The notes: generated from the sequence alone by a model not told the origin. 64,000 nucleotides of DNA from Macrococcoides epidermidis (GCF_042659445.1 NZ_JBHSSR010000001.1), one strand, 5' to 3'; shown: positions 43,375 through 53,152, counted from the first letter of the stretch. Made by a program: numbers and translations.

Positions 43375-43968
43375 TTATTTTAATACGTTAATCTTTTCAA
43401 TCACTACGTCTTCTACCGGCTTGTCTTGTGGACCAACCTGAACATTAGCGATTGTTTCTAATACATCAAATCCTTCAACGACTTGACCAAATACTGTATG
43501 CTTTTGATCTAACCAAGGTGTTCCACCAACTTCAGCATATTTATCAACAATCTCTTCTGGCCATCCACCTTGTTTTAATTGTGATAACATTTGAGCTGGT
43601 ACTTGTTTCATCTGAACGATGAAGAATTGAGAGCCATTAGTGTTTGGCCCAGCATTCGCCATAGATAAAGCGCCATATAAGTTGAATGCTTCCATAGAAA
43701 ATTCGTCTTCAAACTTATCTCCGTAAATGCTCTCTCCACCCATACCAGTGCCAGTTGGGTCTCCACCTTGAATCATGAAATCATTAATAACACGGTGGAA
43801 GATAATACCCTCGTAGTATCCTTTTTCAGATAACTGAATAAAGTTTTCTACAGTTTTAGGTGCAACTTCCGGGAATAATTTAATTTTCATAGTCCCTTTT
43901 GTTGTTACCATTTCTACTAAACGTTCATTTTCTGAAATTTCTGTATTTAATTGCGGAAAATTAGTCAT
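43375..43968 (-). CDS. ppiB: Peptidyl-prolyl cis-trans isomerase (cyclophilin type)
   Basis: This cytoplasmic cyclophilin speeds proline isomerisation during folding. The 197-residue protein has no signal peptide and shows the family pattern KGYYEGIIFHRVINDFMIQ with GGDPTGTGMGG, then SMANAGPNTNGSQFFI and HTVFGQVVEGFDVLE. The catalytic Arg is in FHRV. The ATG at 43968 follows AAGGAG. It sits divergent from kapB, as in S. aureus (ppiB next to kapB and mnhA). Its transcript would run through the repeat element downstream before the terminator. Confidence 0.95.
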   Translation of the reverse strand: MTNFPQLNTEISENERLVEMVTTKGTMKIKLFPEVAPKTVENFIQLSEKGYYEGIIFHRVINDFMIQGGDPTGTGMGGESIYGDKFEDEFSMEAFNLYGALSMANAGPNTNGSQFFIVQMKQVPAQMLSQLKQGGWPEEIVDKYAEVGGTPWLDQKHTVFGQVVEGFDVLETIANVQVGPQDKPVEDVVIEKINVLK

Positions 43969-44030
43969 TTTTAAGCTCCTTCATGATATGATTATTACCA
44001 TAATATATTAACACAAAAAGGATGAGAAAT

Positions 44031-44414
44031 ATGTATTTTAGACTTATGCACAAATCTGGTATTTATATTGTAGAGAAAGTTCAGGAACAGCCAAATGGTG
44101 TTCTGGTTAGCGTTGAAAGTGTTATCACCCACCCAATGCAGGGAGATTTGCATAATAGAGGAGAGGTTGAAAATGTATTTTTCCATGAACGTAAAGCACT
44201 CTCTCATAAAGAAAAACGTATCGTAGATGAAAATTTACTGAAACATTATACAGATGAAATACTCCCATATGTCGATTCATTAATTCAGGCAGTATCAAAA
44301 ATGGAGCAAAAATTAATGAGCGAAGACACTCCATTTAATAGGAAAGCGCTCGAAACATTAACAAATTTAAAGCATGATTATGAACGTCAGTACAAGTTTT
44401 CTTTCCCGGAATAA
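44031..44414 (+). CDS. kapB: KapB-family (kinase-associated lipoprotein B-like) protein
   Basis: This is a 127-residue protein of the KapB family. B. subtilis KapB supports the KinB sporulation kinase, but this organism group does not sporulate, so the role must differ. The diagnostic block THPMQGDLHNRGEVENVFFHERKA aligns with the B. subtilis protein (split here: THPMQGDLHN, then VFFHERKALSHKEK). No lipobox is present, so it is probably cytoplasmic. The start at 44031 is preferred over an ATG at 44022 because of spacing from AAGGA. It lies between ppiB and mnhA, as in staphylococci. Confidence 0.82.
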   Translation: MYFRLMHKSGIYIVEKVQEQPNGVLVSVESVITHPMQGDLHNRGEVENVFFHERKALSHKEKRIVDENLLKHYTDEILPYVDSLIQAVSKMEQKLMSEDTPFNRKALETLTNLKHDYERQYKFSFPE

Positions 44415-44560
44415 AAAAGTGACAATTATATGACGATTTTTTAATTTTAATCTGTTTCTTCTTATTTAAGGAATAGATGATACGTTGTCATCGAATTAAA
44501 CCATTAGAAATAAATCCGTGTATTTTTCTTGTATAATAAAATATTAAAGGAGGTTTTAAG

Positions 44561-46936
44561 ATGACTTTATGGATAGTATTGCTGCCGTTTATAGCAGCGT
44601 TATTTCCAATTATTCTACAGAAACAACTTCGTACTATTCATACGGGTTGGTTTGTACTACCCATTCCTGTAATTGCTTCAATATTCTTTATCAGCAAATT
44701 ATCTTCATTAGGCCAGACATTATTTGAAAAAAATAACTGGATGTCACGTGTAGGATTAAATTTAAACTTTAAAATAGATGGCATTAGTTTACTTTTTGCT
44801 CTACTTATTTCTGTGATAGGTATGCTCGTAGTATTCTATTCTATTTCATATCTTAGTAAAAGAGAGGAACTTGGAAAGTTCTATACATATTTATTGTTAT
44901 TTATGGGTGCAATGTTTGGCGTTGTACTAAGTGATAATATTTTAGCGCTTTATATGTTCTGGGAACTGACAAGTATTTCAAGTTTCTTATTGATATCATT
45001 CTGGTATTTTAAAGAAAAATCAATTCAAGGAGCTTTGAAATCGATGTTAATCACCGTCTTTGGTGGTTTAATGTTACTTGGTGCTATTGCCATCTTAGTA
45101 AGTATTACGCACACGACTTCAGTAGATGCAATGATTCAAAACGCAAATATAATTCAGCATCACAAATTATTTCCGTTAGCTATCGTATTAATCTTATTAG
45201 CAGCATTTACTAAATCAGCTCAGTTTCCATTTCATATATGGTTACCAGATGCTATGGAAGCACCAACACCTGTCAGTGCATATCTCCATTCAGCGACAAT
45301 GGTTAAAGCCGGTATTTATCTTGTAGCAAGATTTACTCCTATTTTTGCAGTCAGTAATATGTGGACAAACAGCTTAATCTTTATCGGCTTATTCACAATG
45401 TGTTTTGCATCGATGAAAGCTGTTAATCAGAAAGATCTAAAAGGAATTCTTGCATTCAGTACAATCAGTCAGCTGGGACTCATTATGTCTTTACTTGGAT
45501 TTGGCTCATTTGCACTAAAAAATAATCATAATGAACTTTTCATTATTGCAGTTACGGCTAGTGTGTTTCACATTTTAAATCATGCTTCATTTAAGGGTGC
45601 GCTATTTATGGCAGTCGGTATTATCGACCATGAAGCAGGATCACGTGATATCCGTAAGCTTAATGGATTACTCACATTAATGCCTGTAACGTTTACAATT
45701 GCAGTGCTTGGCTTATTAAGTATGGCAGGTGTTCCACCTTTTAATGGCTTCTTAAGTAAAGAAATGTTTATTACATCTGTATTAAATGCAGTAAATAGTA
45801 GTTTCTCAGGTCAACCAATACTTTCAAGTATTTCATTAATACTCATGTTTATAGGAAGTATGTTTACTTTTATATACTGTATAAAGTTAATCATCGATAT
45901 ATTCTTTGGCTCCCCTAAAGATAATTCAACTGAGAAAGCGCCACACGAAGCTCCAAAGTTATTACTCGCTTCACCTATAGTATTAATTAGCATCATGGTT
46001 GTGATCTCACTTGTTCCAAATATGTTTTTACCATTACTGAGCGCTGCAACAAACAGTATATTAAATCAATCTGTTCATATAGAGCATATTCATCATTTTC
46101 ATGGATTTAATGCACCACTATTTATTACATTAGCTATCATTATTTTTGGTGCACTACTTGTTGCTACATTTAAATATTGGGAAAAAATATATACTATCTT
46201 GCCTGCTCAATTCAGCCTGAATAGAGGTTATGATATGTTACTTGCACAATCACAAAAGAAAAGTAAGATGATTAATCAGTTTTTAGTGTTAAGAACAATT
46301 CGTTTTAGTATGTCTGCAATACTGCTTACGCTTATCATCATGACGATCTATGTATTTATTAATAATCCGATTCAAATTAATTTTGAGTCGCTCGGTTCAA
46401 TCCAGCCATATGAGTTGATTCTCGTTGGCATCATATTAATTGCGATTGTTATGATCTTAAAATCAAAATCACGTTTATTTAGTATTATCATGCTCAGTGC
46501 TATCGGTTATTCAATTGCTTTATTATTCGTATTCTTCGATGCACCAGACTTAGCGTTAACACAATTAGCAATCGAAACAATTTCAACCGCATTATTCTTA
46601 ATGTGTTTCTATCATCTGCCACGTCAGTATCGCCATGAAGAAAGTTCAAGATTTAAAATTTCGAATTTTGTAATTGCATTACTTTCTGGTATTTGTGTCA
46701 CAATCATTGCATTAGCAGCATATAGTAACAAATTTTATCCATCCATTGCAGAATACTATATTAAAAATGTATATGAACTTGCTGCAGGAAAAAATATGGT
46801 CAACGTAATTTTAGTAGATTTCCGTGGATTTGATACATTATTCGAATCAAGTGTACTAGGAATAGCTGGTATAGGTATCTATACATTAATTCGATTAAGA
46901 CAGAACAGAGGTGATAATAATGAAAAAGCAAAATAA
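44561..46936 (+). CDS. mnhA: Na+/H+ antiporter subunit A (MnhA/MrpA)
   Basis: MnhA is the largest subunit of the Mrp-type multisubunit cation/proton antiporter, related to NuoL of complex I. The 791-residue protein has about 20 membrane segments. The proton_antipo_M core includes LYMFWELTSISSFLLISFW (with the key Glu), FTKSAQFPFHIWLPDAMEAP (Lys) and SATMVKAGIYLVAR; the C-terminal DUF4040/MrpB-like domain includes FDAPDLALTQLAIE. The ATG follows AAAGGAGG. It is first in mnhABCDEFG, which exports Na+ and supports growth at high pH and salt. Confidence 0.97.
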   Translation: MTLWIVLLPFIAALFPIILQKQLRTIHTGWFVLPIPVIASIFFISKLSSLGQTLFEKNNWMSRVGLNLNFKIDGISLLFALLISVIGMLVVFYSISYLSKREELGKFYTYLLLFMGAMFGVVLSDNILALYMFWELTSISSFLLISFWYFKEKSIQGALKSMLITVFGGLMLLGAIAILVSITHTTSVDAMIQNANIIQHHKLFPLAIVLILLAAFTKSAQFPFHIWLPDAMEAPTPVSAYLHSATMVKAGIYLVARFTPIFAVSNMWTNSLIFIGLFTMCFASMKAVNQKDLKGILAFSTISQLGLIMSLLGFGSFALKNNHNELFIIAVTASVFHILNHASFKGALFMAVGIIDHEAGSRDIRKLNGLLTLMPVTFTIAVLGLLSMAGVPPFNGFLSKEMFITSVLNAVNSSFSGQPILSSISLILMFIGSMFTFIYCIKLIIDIFFGSPKDNSTEKAPHEAPKLLLASPIVLISIMVVISLVPNMFLPLLSAATNSILNQSVHIEHIHHFHGFNAPLFITLAIIIFGALLVATFKYWEKIYTILPAQFSLNRGYDMLLAQSQKKSKMINQFLVLRTIRFSMSAILLTLIIMTIYVFINNPIQINFESLGSIQPYELILVGIILIAIVMILKSKSRLFSIIMLSAIGYSIALLFVFFDAPDLALTQLAIETISTALFLMCFYHLPRQYRHEESSRFKISNFVIALLSGICVTIIALAAYSNKFYPSIAEYYIKNVYELAAGKNMVNVILVDFRGFDTLFESSVLGIAGIGIYTLIRLRQNRGDNNEKAK

Positions 46937-47348
46937 TGATGTTATTTTACAGTTTTGTACACTTGTTGTCTTCTTTATTATTATCACTTTTGCCTTTGCC
47001 ATATTTATGGGTGGTCATTACACACCAGGCGGAGGATTTGTAGGAGGACTACTCATATCATCTGCTCTTCTTATTATTTTAATCGCGTATGATATTAAAA
47101 CTTTACAACAGATTATTCCTATTGATTTTAAAAAGGTCATCGCTATCGGTTTAATGTTTTGCTATGGTACACCGTTAATCAGTATTCTACAAGGCAAGCC
47201 GTTTTTCACACATACGTTTGGCGACCTGCATTTACCGCTCCTGGGTGAACTACATCTTCATACTGCAGTATTATTTGACACTGGAGTAATGCTTGCCGTA
47301 ATTGGAACGACTTTAACGATAATATTAACGATTGGAGAGAATGAATAA
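46920..47348 (+). CDS. mnhB: Na+/H+ antiporter subunit B (MnhB/MrpB)
   Basis: This 142-residue membrane subunit has four helices and the MnhB signature GGHYTPGGGFVGGLLISSA near residue 30. The ATG at 46920 lies inside the end of mnhA (17-base overlap) and has AGAGGTGA before it; an upstream GTG is part of that site. The stop overlaps mnhC as TAATG. The overlaps through the whole operon point to coupled synthesis in fixed ratio. Confidence 0.96.
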   Translation: MKKQNNDVILQFCTLVVFFIIITFAFAIFMGGHYTPGGGFVGGLLISSALLIILIAYDIKTLQQIIPIDFKKVIAIGLMFCYGTPLISILQGKPFFTHTFGDLHLPLLGELHLHTAVLFDTGVMLAVIGTTLTIILTIGENE

Positions 47349-47689
47349 TGGAAATATTAATCATTATATTAAGTGGCATACTTGTTACTTGTGGAGTATA
47401 TTTGATTCTCTCTAAAAGTTTGCTCAGAATTATTATCGGATCATCTATCATTTCTCATGCAGTCAATTTAATATTACTTACGAGTGGTGGCTTAAAAAAA
47501 GGTGCATCACCCATCTATGAAGAGGATCAGCATTTTTATACAGATCCAATTCCACAAGCTTTAATATTAACAGCAATTGTAATTAGTTTCGCTGTTACTG
47601 CATTTTTCTTAGTACTAGCTTTTAGAAGTTATAAAGAATTAGGTACTGACAATGTATCTGATTATAAGGGGGTACCTGAAGATGAGTAA
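47348..47689 (+). CDS. mnhC: Na+/H+ antiporter subunit C (MnhC/MrpC)
   Basis: This NuoK-like subunit of 113 residues has three membrane helices. Typical features are GVYLILSKSLLRIIIG, SHAVNLILL and DPIPQALILTAIVISFAVTA. Start and stop both overlap their neighbours: TAATG with mnhB, and an 8-base overlap with mnhD. It is a core part of the proton path in the Mnh complex. Confidence 0.96.
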   Translation: MEILIIILSGILVTCGVYLILSKSLLRIIIGSSIISHAVNLILLTSGGLKKGASPIYEEDQHFYTDPIPQALILTAIVISFAVTAFFLVLAFRSYKELGTDNVSDYKGVPEDE

Positions 47690-49154
47690 TTTAATTGTAT
47701 TCCCTATTATTATTCCTGCAATAACCGCAATAATATTAATTTTTATCGGAAAACAACCTATTATTAAAAGAATGGTAGCTTTTTTTGGTACTTTAATAAC
47801 ATTTTTTGTTGCACTTTATCAGTTTATACAGGTCTTTAAACACGGCACAATATATTTAGAACTCGGTAACTGGAAAGTACCATATAGTATTGTGCTCGTT
47901 TCTGATATGTTATCTGTACTTTTAGTGCTAACAACAACATTAATTACGTTGATTATGATCTATTATTCATATCAATCTATTGGTATCGATCGTGAAACCT
48001 ACTACTATTATACTTCCGTAATGTTTATGCTAACTGGTTTAAATGGTGCATTTACAACTGGAGATATCTTTAACTTATTCGTATTCTTTGAGGTATTCTT
48101 AATTAGTTCATATGTATTGATGATTATCGGAGGAACGAAGATACAATTACAGGAAAGTATAAAATATATCCTTGTAAATGTTACGAGTTCGGCATTTTTT
48201 GTACTCGCAATCGGTATGCTGTATTCAGTTATCGGCTCATTAAACATGGCTGATATGAGCAGCAGAATTGATAGTCTTGAAAACCAAAATATCATTGTAA
48301 TCTGTGCGATACTATTTATTTTTGTATTTGCTACAAAAGCAGGAATGTTTCCTTTATACTTCTGGTTACCTGGCGCTTATTACGCTCCACCAATACCAGT
48401 TCTTGCTTTATTCGGCGCATTACTTACTAAAGTCGGTGTTTATGCATTATACAGAACGTACAGTTTATTCTTCAGTCAGTCTGGAGAATTCGTGCACAAC
48501 ATACTCCTTATATTAGCACTTCTCACAATTATATTTGGTTGTATCGGAGCACTTGCTTATCGTGATATGAAGAAAATTATCATCTATAATATTATGATAG
48601 CTGTAGGCGTGATTATCGTGGGACTTGCAATTTTTACAAAAGAAGCTACAATTGGCGGCATTTATTACTTAATTCATGACATGATTATTAAAGCGAGTTT
48701 ATTTATGCTTATCGGTATCATAATGAAAGTTACGAATGAAACAGACATTAGAAAGATTGGTGGTCTTATAAAAGATTATCCGCTGCTTGGCTTTACGTAT
48801 TTTATTGCAGCCTTATCCCTTGCAGGTATTCCACCATTAAGTGGTTTCTACGGAAAATACTTTATCGTAAAAGCAGCGATGAATGAAGGATATGTGATGA
48901 CTGCTATCATCGTATTAATCAGTAGTTTAGTCGTATTATATTCAGTGATCAATATCTTTTTACAAGTTTTCTATGGTACTGGTGAAAAATACATAAAACC
49001 TGCAATCAACAAGATGATGTTTGCGGCAGTATTGATGACAGTTCTCGCAGTATTATTCGGGGTTATGAGTGACGCGCTATATCCTGTCATTGAAAAAGCT
49101 GCATTATCAATTCATTCACCAGAAACTTATGTCAAAGCATTAGGGGTGAAATAA
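47682..49154 (+). CDS. mnhD: Na+/H+ antiporter subunit D (MnhD/MrpD)
   Basis: This NuoM/NuoN-like antiporter subunit of 490 residues has about 14 membrane segments, including FNLFVFFEVFLISSYVLMI (conserved Glu), ATKAGMFPLYFWLPGAYYAPP (Lys) and LAGIPPLSGFYGKY. The ATG at 47682 has GGGGG upstream and lies eight bases inside mnhC; an in-frame upstream start lacks a ribosome-binding site. The stop overlaps mnhE as TAATG. Confidence 0.96.
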   Translation: MSNLIVFPIIIPAITAIILIFIGKQPIIKRMVAFFGTLITFFVALYQFIQVFKHGTIYLELGNWKVPYSIVLVSDMLSVLLVLTTTLITLIMIYYSYQSIGIDRETYYYYTSVMFMLTGLNGAFTTGDIFNLFVFFEVFLISSYVLMIIGGTKIQLQESIKYILVNVTSSAFFVLAIGMLYSVIGSLNMADMSSRIDSLENQNIIVICAILFIFVFATKAGMFPLYFWLPGAYYAPPIPVLALFGALLTKVGVYALYRTYSLFFSQSGEFVHNILLILALLTIIFGCIGALAYRDMKKIIIYNIMIAVGVIIVGLAIFTKEATIGGIYYLIHDMIIKASLFMLIGIIMKVTNETDIRKIGGLIKDYPLLGFTYFIAALSLAGIPPLSGFYGKYFIVKAAMNEGYVMTAIIVLISSLVVLYSVINIFLQVFYGTGEKYIKPAINKMMFAAVLMTVLAVLFGVMSDALYPVIEKAALSIHSPETYVKALGVK

Positions 49155-49633
49155 TGGCGATACAAATGATTATACATACAGGACTAGTCATACTATGGTG
49201 TATCTTAACTGGTTCTGTATCTTTCGGTAATATGTTACTAGGTTATTTATTCGGACTCATAGGGATATATATCATGAGACCATTTTTACCTGGTGGGTTT
49301 TATCTCATTCCATTCTTAAAAGTGCTACGTTTAATCGTAATATTTATTATCGAATTATTTAAAGCAAATATCAGTGTTTTAAAAATCGTTATTGCACCAA
49401 AAATCGATATACAGCCTGCATTCTTTATGTATCCAACCGATTTAAGAAAAGATTGGGAAATCAGTTTATTATCTTTACTGATTACGTTAACACCAGGAAC
49501 CGTCGTTGTAGCAGTGAGTGATGATAAAAGCAAGCTTTATATCCATGCAATTGACTTCAGTGATTTAGATTCAGAAATAGATGGCATTAAGCATTCTTTT
49601 GAAGATGCGATAAAGGAGATTGGATTAACATGA
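49154..49633 (+). CDS. mnhE: Na+/H+ antiporter subunit E (MnhE/MrpE)
   Basis: MnhE is a 159-residue protein with about three N-terminal helices and a C-terminal cytoplasmic domain. Family features are FIIELFKANISVLKIVI and SLLITLTPGTVVVAVSDD. The stop overlaps the mnhF ATG as ATGA. In other species it is needed for complex stability rather than proton transfer. Confidence 0.95.
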   Translation: MAIQMIIHTGLVILWCILTGSVSFGNMLLGYLFGLIGIYIMRPFLPGGFYLIPFLKVLRLIVIFIIELFKANISVLKIVIAPKIDIQPAFFMYPTDLRKDWEISLLSLLITLTPGTVVVAVSDDKSKLYIHAIDFSDLDSEIDGIKHSFEDAIKEIGLT

Positions 49634-49938
49634 CAATAGAATTTACCAATATTATCATCATTATCGCATTGATCATCGTTTCTTTATCGATGCTCGGTAT
49701 ATTATACCGTGTCATTAAAGGACCAACTTTAGCCGACAGAGTTGTTGCACTTGATGCTTTAGGTATATCTCTCATGGCTATGATTGCTCTATTCTCTGTA
49801 CTGTTAAATACTAAATATTATATCAGCATCATTATGCTACTTGGCGTACTTGCTTTCTTAGGAACAACTGCTTTTGCGAAGTTTATAGAGAAAGGAGAAA
49901 TCGTTGAATATGATCGACACAATCGTCATCGTCATTAG
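49630..49938 (+). CDS. mnhF: Na+/H+ antiporter subunit F (MnhF/MrpF)
   Basis: This 102-residue subunit has three helices and the family pattern YRVIKGPTLADRVVALDALG at residues 26-45. It ends in a charged tail rich in His and Arg (RHNRHRH). It overlaps mnhE by four bases and mnhG by 35 bases at the TTG start or 29 at the ATG. Confidence 0.95.
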   Translation: MTIEFTNIIIIIALIIVSLSMLGILYRVIKGPTLADRVVALDALGISLMAMIALFSVLLNTKYYISIIMLLGVLAFLGTTAFAKFIEKGEIVEYDRHNRHRH

Positions 49939-50251
49939 TATGTTCTTTATTATTATCGGTGCATTGCTGACAGTAATAAGTGCTATCGGTTTAATCCGCT
50001 TACCAGACGTGTATACTCGTGCACATGCTGCCAGTAAATCTTCAACGCTTGGTGTTATGTTTATGATGTTCGGCGTATTTCTTTACTTTTTAGGTCGAGA
50101 TCATCATTTTGAACCGACATTGATTCTCGCAATTCTATTTATATTCTCTACGGGACCGATTGGAGCTCATTTAATTATGCGCAGTGCTTATTATTCTGGT
50201 ACTGCTTATACAAATTCAACTGTTAGAGATGACCTTAAGAATGCAGAATAG
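49904..50251 (+). CDS. mnhG: Na+/H+ antiporter subunit G (MnhG/MrpG)
   Basis: This last subunit of the complex has 115 residues, three helices and the signature GLIRLPDVYTRAHAASKSST. Two starts are possible: the TTG at 49904, six bases after AAAGGAG, and the ATG at 49910, which matches family N-termini better but is 12 bases from that site. The TTG is given here for its spacing. The operon ends at the bidirectional terminator that follows. Confidence 0.94.
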   Translation: MNMIDTIVIVISMFFIIIGALLTVISAIGLIRLPDVYTRAHAASKSSTLGVMFMMFGVFLYFLGRDHHFEPTLILAILFIFSTGPIGAHLIMRSAYYSGTAYTNSTVRDDLKNAE

Positions 50252-50275
50252 TAAGGTTAAAAATTTAAAATAAAT

Positions 50276-50310
50276 AAGCTGAGATAAGGATTTCGTCCTT
50301 ATCTCAGCTT
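50276..50310. terminator. Bidirectional terminator between mnhG and thioesterase gene
   Basis: A perfect 15-bp stem (AAGCTGAGATAAGGA with its complement) and a TTTCG loop are followed by T residues on the plus strand. The thioesterase stop codon lies within it, and it ends the mnh operon. Confidence 0.9.
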
Positions 50311-50691
50311 TTTAATTGCAACGGTACATCGTGACGTGGAAATTAATCTATCTCTGTCATCATATACTTTTATTTCCCAAACATGAGTCGATTTTCCTTG
50401 ATGAATAATCAATGCTTTAGCATATACATCGCCTGACTTTGCGCTTGATATATGATTAGCATTAATCTCTAGACCTAATGGAATCTCATCTTTACCGATA
50501 AGTAACGATGAGCCATATGATGCTGCTGTTTCACAAAGTGCAACAGTTGCTCCTCCATGTAGGTAACCAAATGGTTGACGGACAACATCAGTAATTGGCA
50601 TTTTCATCACTAATAAATCACCATCAAAACTTACTTGTTCAATCTTAAAATGTGTTATTAAACTTGGTACAGATAATAAATTTGAATCCAT
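50299..50691 (-). CDS. Hotdog-fold acyl-CoA thioesterase (PaaI/MenI-like)
   Basis: This 130-residue hotdog thioesterase has the active-site helix pattern GYLHGGATVALCETAAS, with the catalytic Glu after the HGG turn, and GLEINANHISSAKSGDVYA following. This is the layout of PaaI and of DHNA-CoA thioesterases in menaquinone synthesis; MenI is a reasonable candidate because a separate MenI is needed in such bacteria, but sequence alone does not decide. The ATG at 50691 follows GGAGG by five bases and is chosen over 50703. It lies 25 bases after the antiporter gene and is probably cotranscribed. Confidence 0.88.
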   Translation of the reverse strand: MDSNLLSVPSLITHFKIEQVSFDGDLLVMKMPITDVVRQPFGYLHGGATVALCETAASYGSSLLIGKDEIPLGLEINANHISSAKSGDVYAKALIIHQGKSTHVWEIKVYDDRDRLISTSRCTVAIKKLR

Positions 50692-50716
50692 GATATCCTC
50701 CATGACTTCTTTTTAT

Positions 50717-52030
50717 CTATAATACCATTGCTGCAATAAATCCGAAAATAATGAGCGGTATATTAAACAATAAGAATGTCGGTACACACGTATCCCAAAT
50801 ATGGTTATGCTGACCATCCATGTTAAGCCCTGCTGTTGGACCAAGTGTAGAGTCACTAGCCGGACTACCTGCATCACCAAGTGCACCTGCAGTACCAATA
50901 ATAGCTATAATCGCCATACTGCTAAGTCCAATAGAATCTCCTAACGGAATAAATAATGCAGCAATGATTGGAATGGTTGCAAACGAAGATCCGATACCAA
51001 GTGTCACAATGAGACCAACGATTAACATAAAAATTATTGTTAATACTTTTGAACCATCAGTGAATGCTACCATATCCTGAACTAGACGTTCTACATCTCC
51101 AGTAGCGCTCATAAGACTCGCAAAACCATTTGCAGTAAGCATCACCACTCCAATGTAAGCCATAATCTTAATACCATCTGTTAAAGTTTCATCTAACGCT
51201 TTCCATTCATATGCAAATGATACAAAGAAAATTAATATCCCTGCTAATGCACCAAAAATCATTGATTCAGTCATAGTCTGCACAATAAATGTACTTAAAA
51301 TCGCAAGAATTGTAATAAATATGACATATGGTCTAAGCGGTGGTCTATTCTCAGTCGGTGCTAAAGCTACGGTATGATATGTTCTCGGTTTTCTAAATAT
51401 TATAAAGGCAAGAATGAGTCCTACAATAAATCCCATAGAAGGTATAATCATCGCTTTATATATATCACTAAATTCAATCGCATAGTTTGCTTTATCGAAT
51501 CCTTTTTTAATAATACCGTGGAAGATGTATCCATAACCGTATGGCATCAATACATATGGAAAGTTTAATCCAAAACAAAGGATTACTGCTAATAATCTTC
51601 TATCTATCTTTAACTCATTAAATAAACTAAGTAAAGGTGGTATGATAATCGGAATAAATGCAATATGCACCGGAATAATATTTTGAGACATACAAGAAAT
51701 AATAATTAAAGAAACAAGTAATATTACTTTAGTGTATATTCTCGTATTTTTTTTATTTTCAACTTTAAGTTTATTTATTATTTTTTCAACAAAATAATCT
51801 GTAATACCACTATAAGAAATTAATGCTGCAAAACCTCCGAGTAAAGCATAGCTTAATGCGACTTCACTTCCATCCACTATACCTTCAGTGAATATTTTAA
51901 TGGTCTTTTCAATTCCCAGCCCTGAAACAAGACCACCTGTTAACGCTCCTATAAAAAGTGATAGCACAACGTTAAGCCTACATAAACTTAATATAACCAT
52001 CACTAGTACTGCGATTAAAACTGCATTCAT
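50717..52030 (-). CDS. Na+/H+ antiporter family protein (YuiF/NhaC-like)
   Basis: This 437-residue integral membrane protein has about 11-12 helices. Family features are FIGALTGGLVSGLGIEKTI, a conserved GSEVALSYALLGGFAALIS near the start and GTAGALGDAGSPASDSTLGP near the C-terminus. It matches the YuiF group of the Na+/H+ antiporter superfamily; its neighbours (yuiB, ndh) follow the B. subtilis yui order. The ATG at 52030 is chosen over an upstream TTG that lies in the G-rich ribosome-binding region. It may work together with the adjacent Mnh system in cation control, or carry an organic acid or amino acid; the substrate is not certain. Confidence 0.85.
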   Translation of the reverse strand: MNAVLIAVLVMVILSLCRLNVVLSLFIGALTGGLVSGLGIEKTIKIFTEGIVDGSEVALSYALLGGFAALISYSGITDYFVEKIINKLKVENKKNTRIYTKVILLVSLIIISCMSQNIIPVHIAFIPIIIPPLLSLFNELKIDRRLLAVILCFGLNFPYVLMPYGYGYIFHGIIKKGFDKANYAIEFSDIYKAMIIPSMGFIVGLILAFIIFRKPRTYHTVALAPTENRPPLRPYVIFITILAILSTFIVQTMTESMIFGALAGILIFFVSFAYEWKALDETLTDGIKIMAYIGVVMLTANGFASLMSATGDVERLVQDMVAFTDGSKVLTIIFMLIVGLIVTLGIGSSFATIPIIAALFIPLGDSIGLSSMAIIAIIGTAGALGDAGSPASDSTLGPTAGLNMDGQHNHIWDTCVPTFLLFNIPLIIFGFIAAMVL

Positions 52031-52085
52031 AAATAAATAACCCCCAAACACTTTAGTTCGCTAATGTACTACCATGATAAAGGAA

Positions 52086-53141
52086 TTATTTATTTTCGTC
52101 AAGCGCTATATGCATTAATTTTATAATATGGGAATAAACATGTTGATTATCAGGATAATTGATTAAATCAACTTCAAGAACATTTGGACTTATAACATTA
52201 AGGCCAAATTGTTCAAGGGTAATTAAATCCAGAACATCTTTAGGTTCTATCTGATGCCGAAATTGATACGTAAACTCAAAGTTTTCCTGGATAAGTTTCG
52301 AAATGAATTGTAAATTATTATGTTTTATAATTATCTGTCTTTTGTCAATTTGGCTCATACTTCTTATCTGTTCTACTTCATATTCATGATTTTTTAACTG
52401 TATACAAGCTGTATTTAAACGATATTGTTTTGCATAGAACAACACATCATATAATATATTAAAGTAATTTTGACGATGTGTTCTGACAGTCTTACCATTG
52501 AAAGCAATGCGTTCTTCACTTTCTTGCAGCAATTCACTGTATTGAATATAGATCATACCAACAGAAGATGGTAATAATGCTTTTAGTAATGTTTCAGGAA
52601 CAGAACTGACATGACCTATAACGATAAATAATGTAGTGGCACTTTTGGGAATATATTCATACATCTTAATATTTTCATCATTGATTAAACATATCGTTCT
52701 TTCTGTAACTTCTTCTGGAATTGCTGTTAGCGTATTTACCGCGTCGCTATCATTAATATATATTTTAAATAAGTTAAACAACGCTGCTTGTATCATCATC
52801 ACTTGTTCATGTGACAAATATTTTGTAAGTAATGCCAGATGAATGTCTACATGAGCAGCTCGTTTTACTAACTCTGAATTTTCAAGATATAAATTTTCAA
52901 TTACTGTAACGAGATCAATAATCTTCTGCATATTAAAATGCTTTATATTTCCGACCGGTATAAATAAAAATAGAGTATTCTCCGATGAAATAAAGTATGG
53001 TAATGCCTTATCCCGTAAAGGATACTGTGCTTCAATAATTGCTTTATGGTTTTCCAGTAACGGTCTTAACTGACTGATTTGTGATGGTAAAAAACACACA
53101 TAGCTCGTGTCTATGTGTGTCTGTATATGTTTATTTAGCAT
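52086..53141 (-). CDS. Hypothetical cytoplasmic protein at the leucyl aminopeptidase position
   Basis: This 351-residue soluble protein has no signal peptide or membrane helix. In staphylococci and B. subtilis a leucyl aminopeptidase (PepA/YuiE) lies beside this antiporter gene. None of its hallmarks (NTDAEGRL, metal-binding Lys/Asp/Glu) is present, although the general arrangement of two unequal halves is similar. Segments such as FNILYDVLFYAKQYRLNTAC and LLKALLPSSVGMIYIQYSE could recall a degenerate peptidase, but that is only speculation. I do not recognise a family. It lies 11 bases after yuiB and is probably in one transcript with it. Confidence 0.75.
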   Translation of the reverse strand: MLNKHIQTHIDTSYVCFLPSQISQLRPLLENHKAIIEAQYPLRDKALPYFISSENTLFLFIPVGNIKHFNMQKIIDLVTVIENLYLENSELVKRAAHVDIHLALLTKYLSHEQVMMIQAALFNLFKIYINDSDAVNTLTAIPEEVTERTICLINDENIKMYEYIPKSATTLFIVIGHVSSVPETLLKALLPSSVGMIYIQYSELLQESEERIAFNGKTVRTHRQNYFNILYDVLFYAKQYRLNTACIQLKNHEYEVEQIRSMSQIDKRQIIIKHNNLQFISKLIQENFEFTYQFRHQIEPKDVLDLITLEQFGLNVISPNVLEVDLINYPDNQHVYSHIIKLMHIALDENK

Positions 53142-53152
53142 ATGCCCACTCC

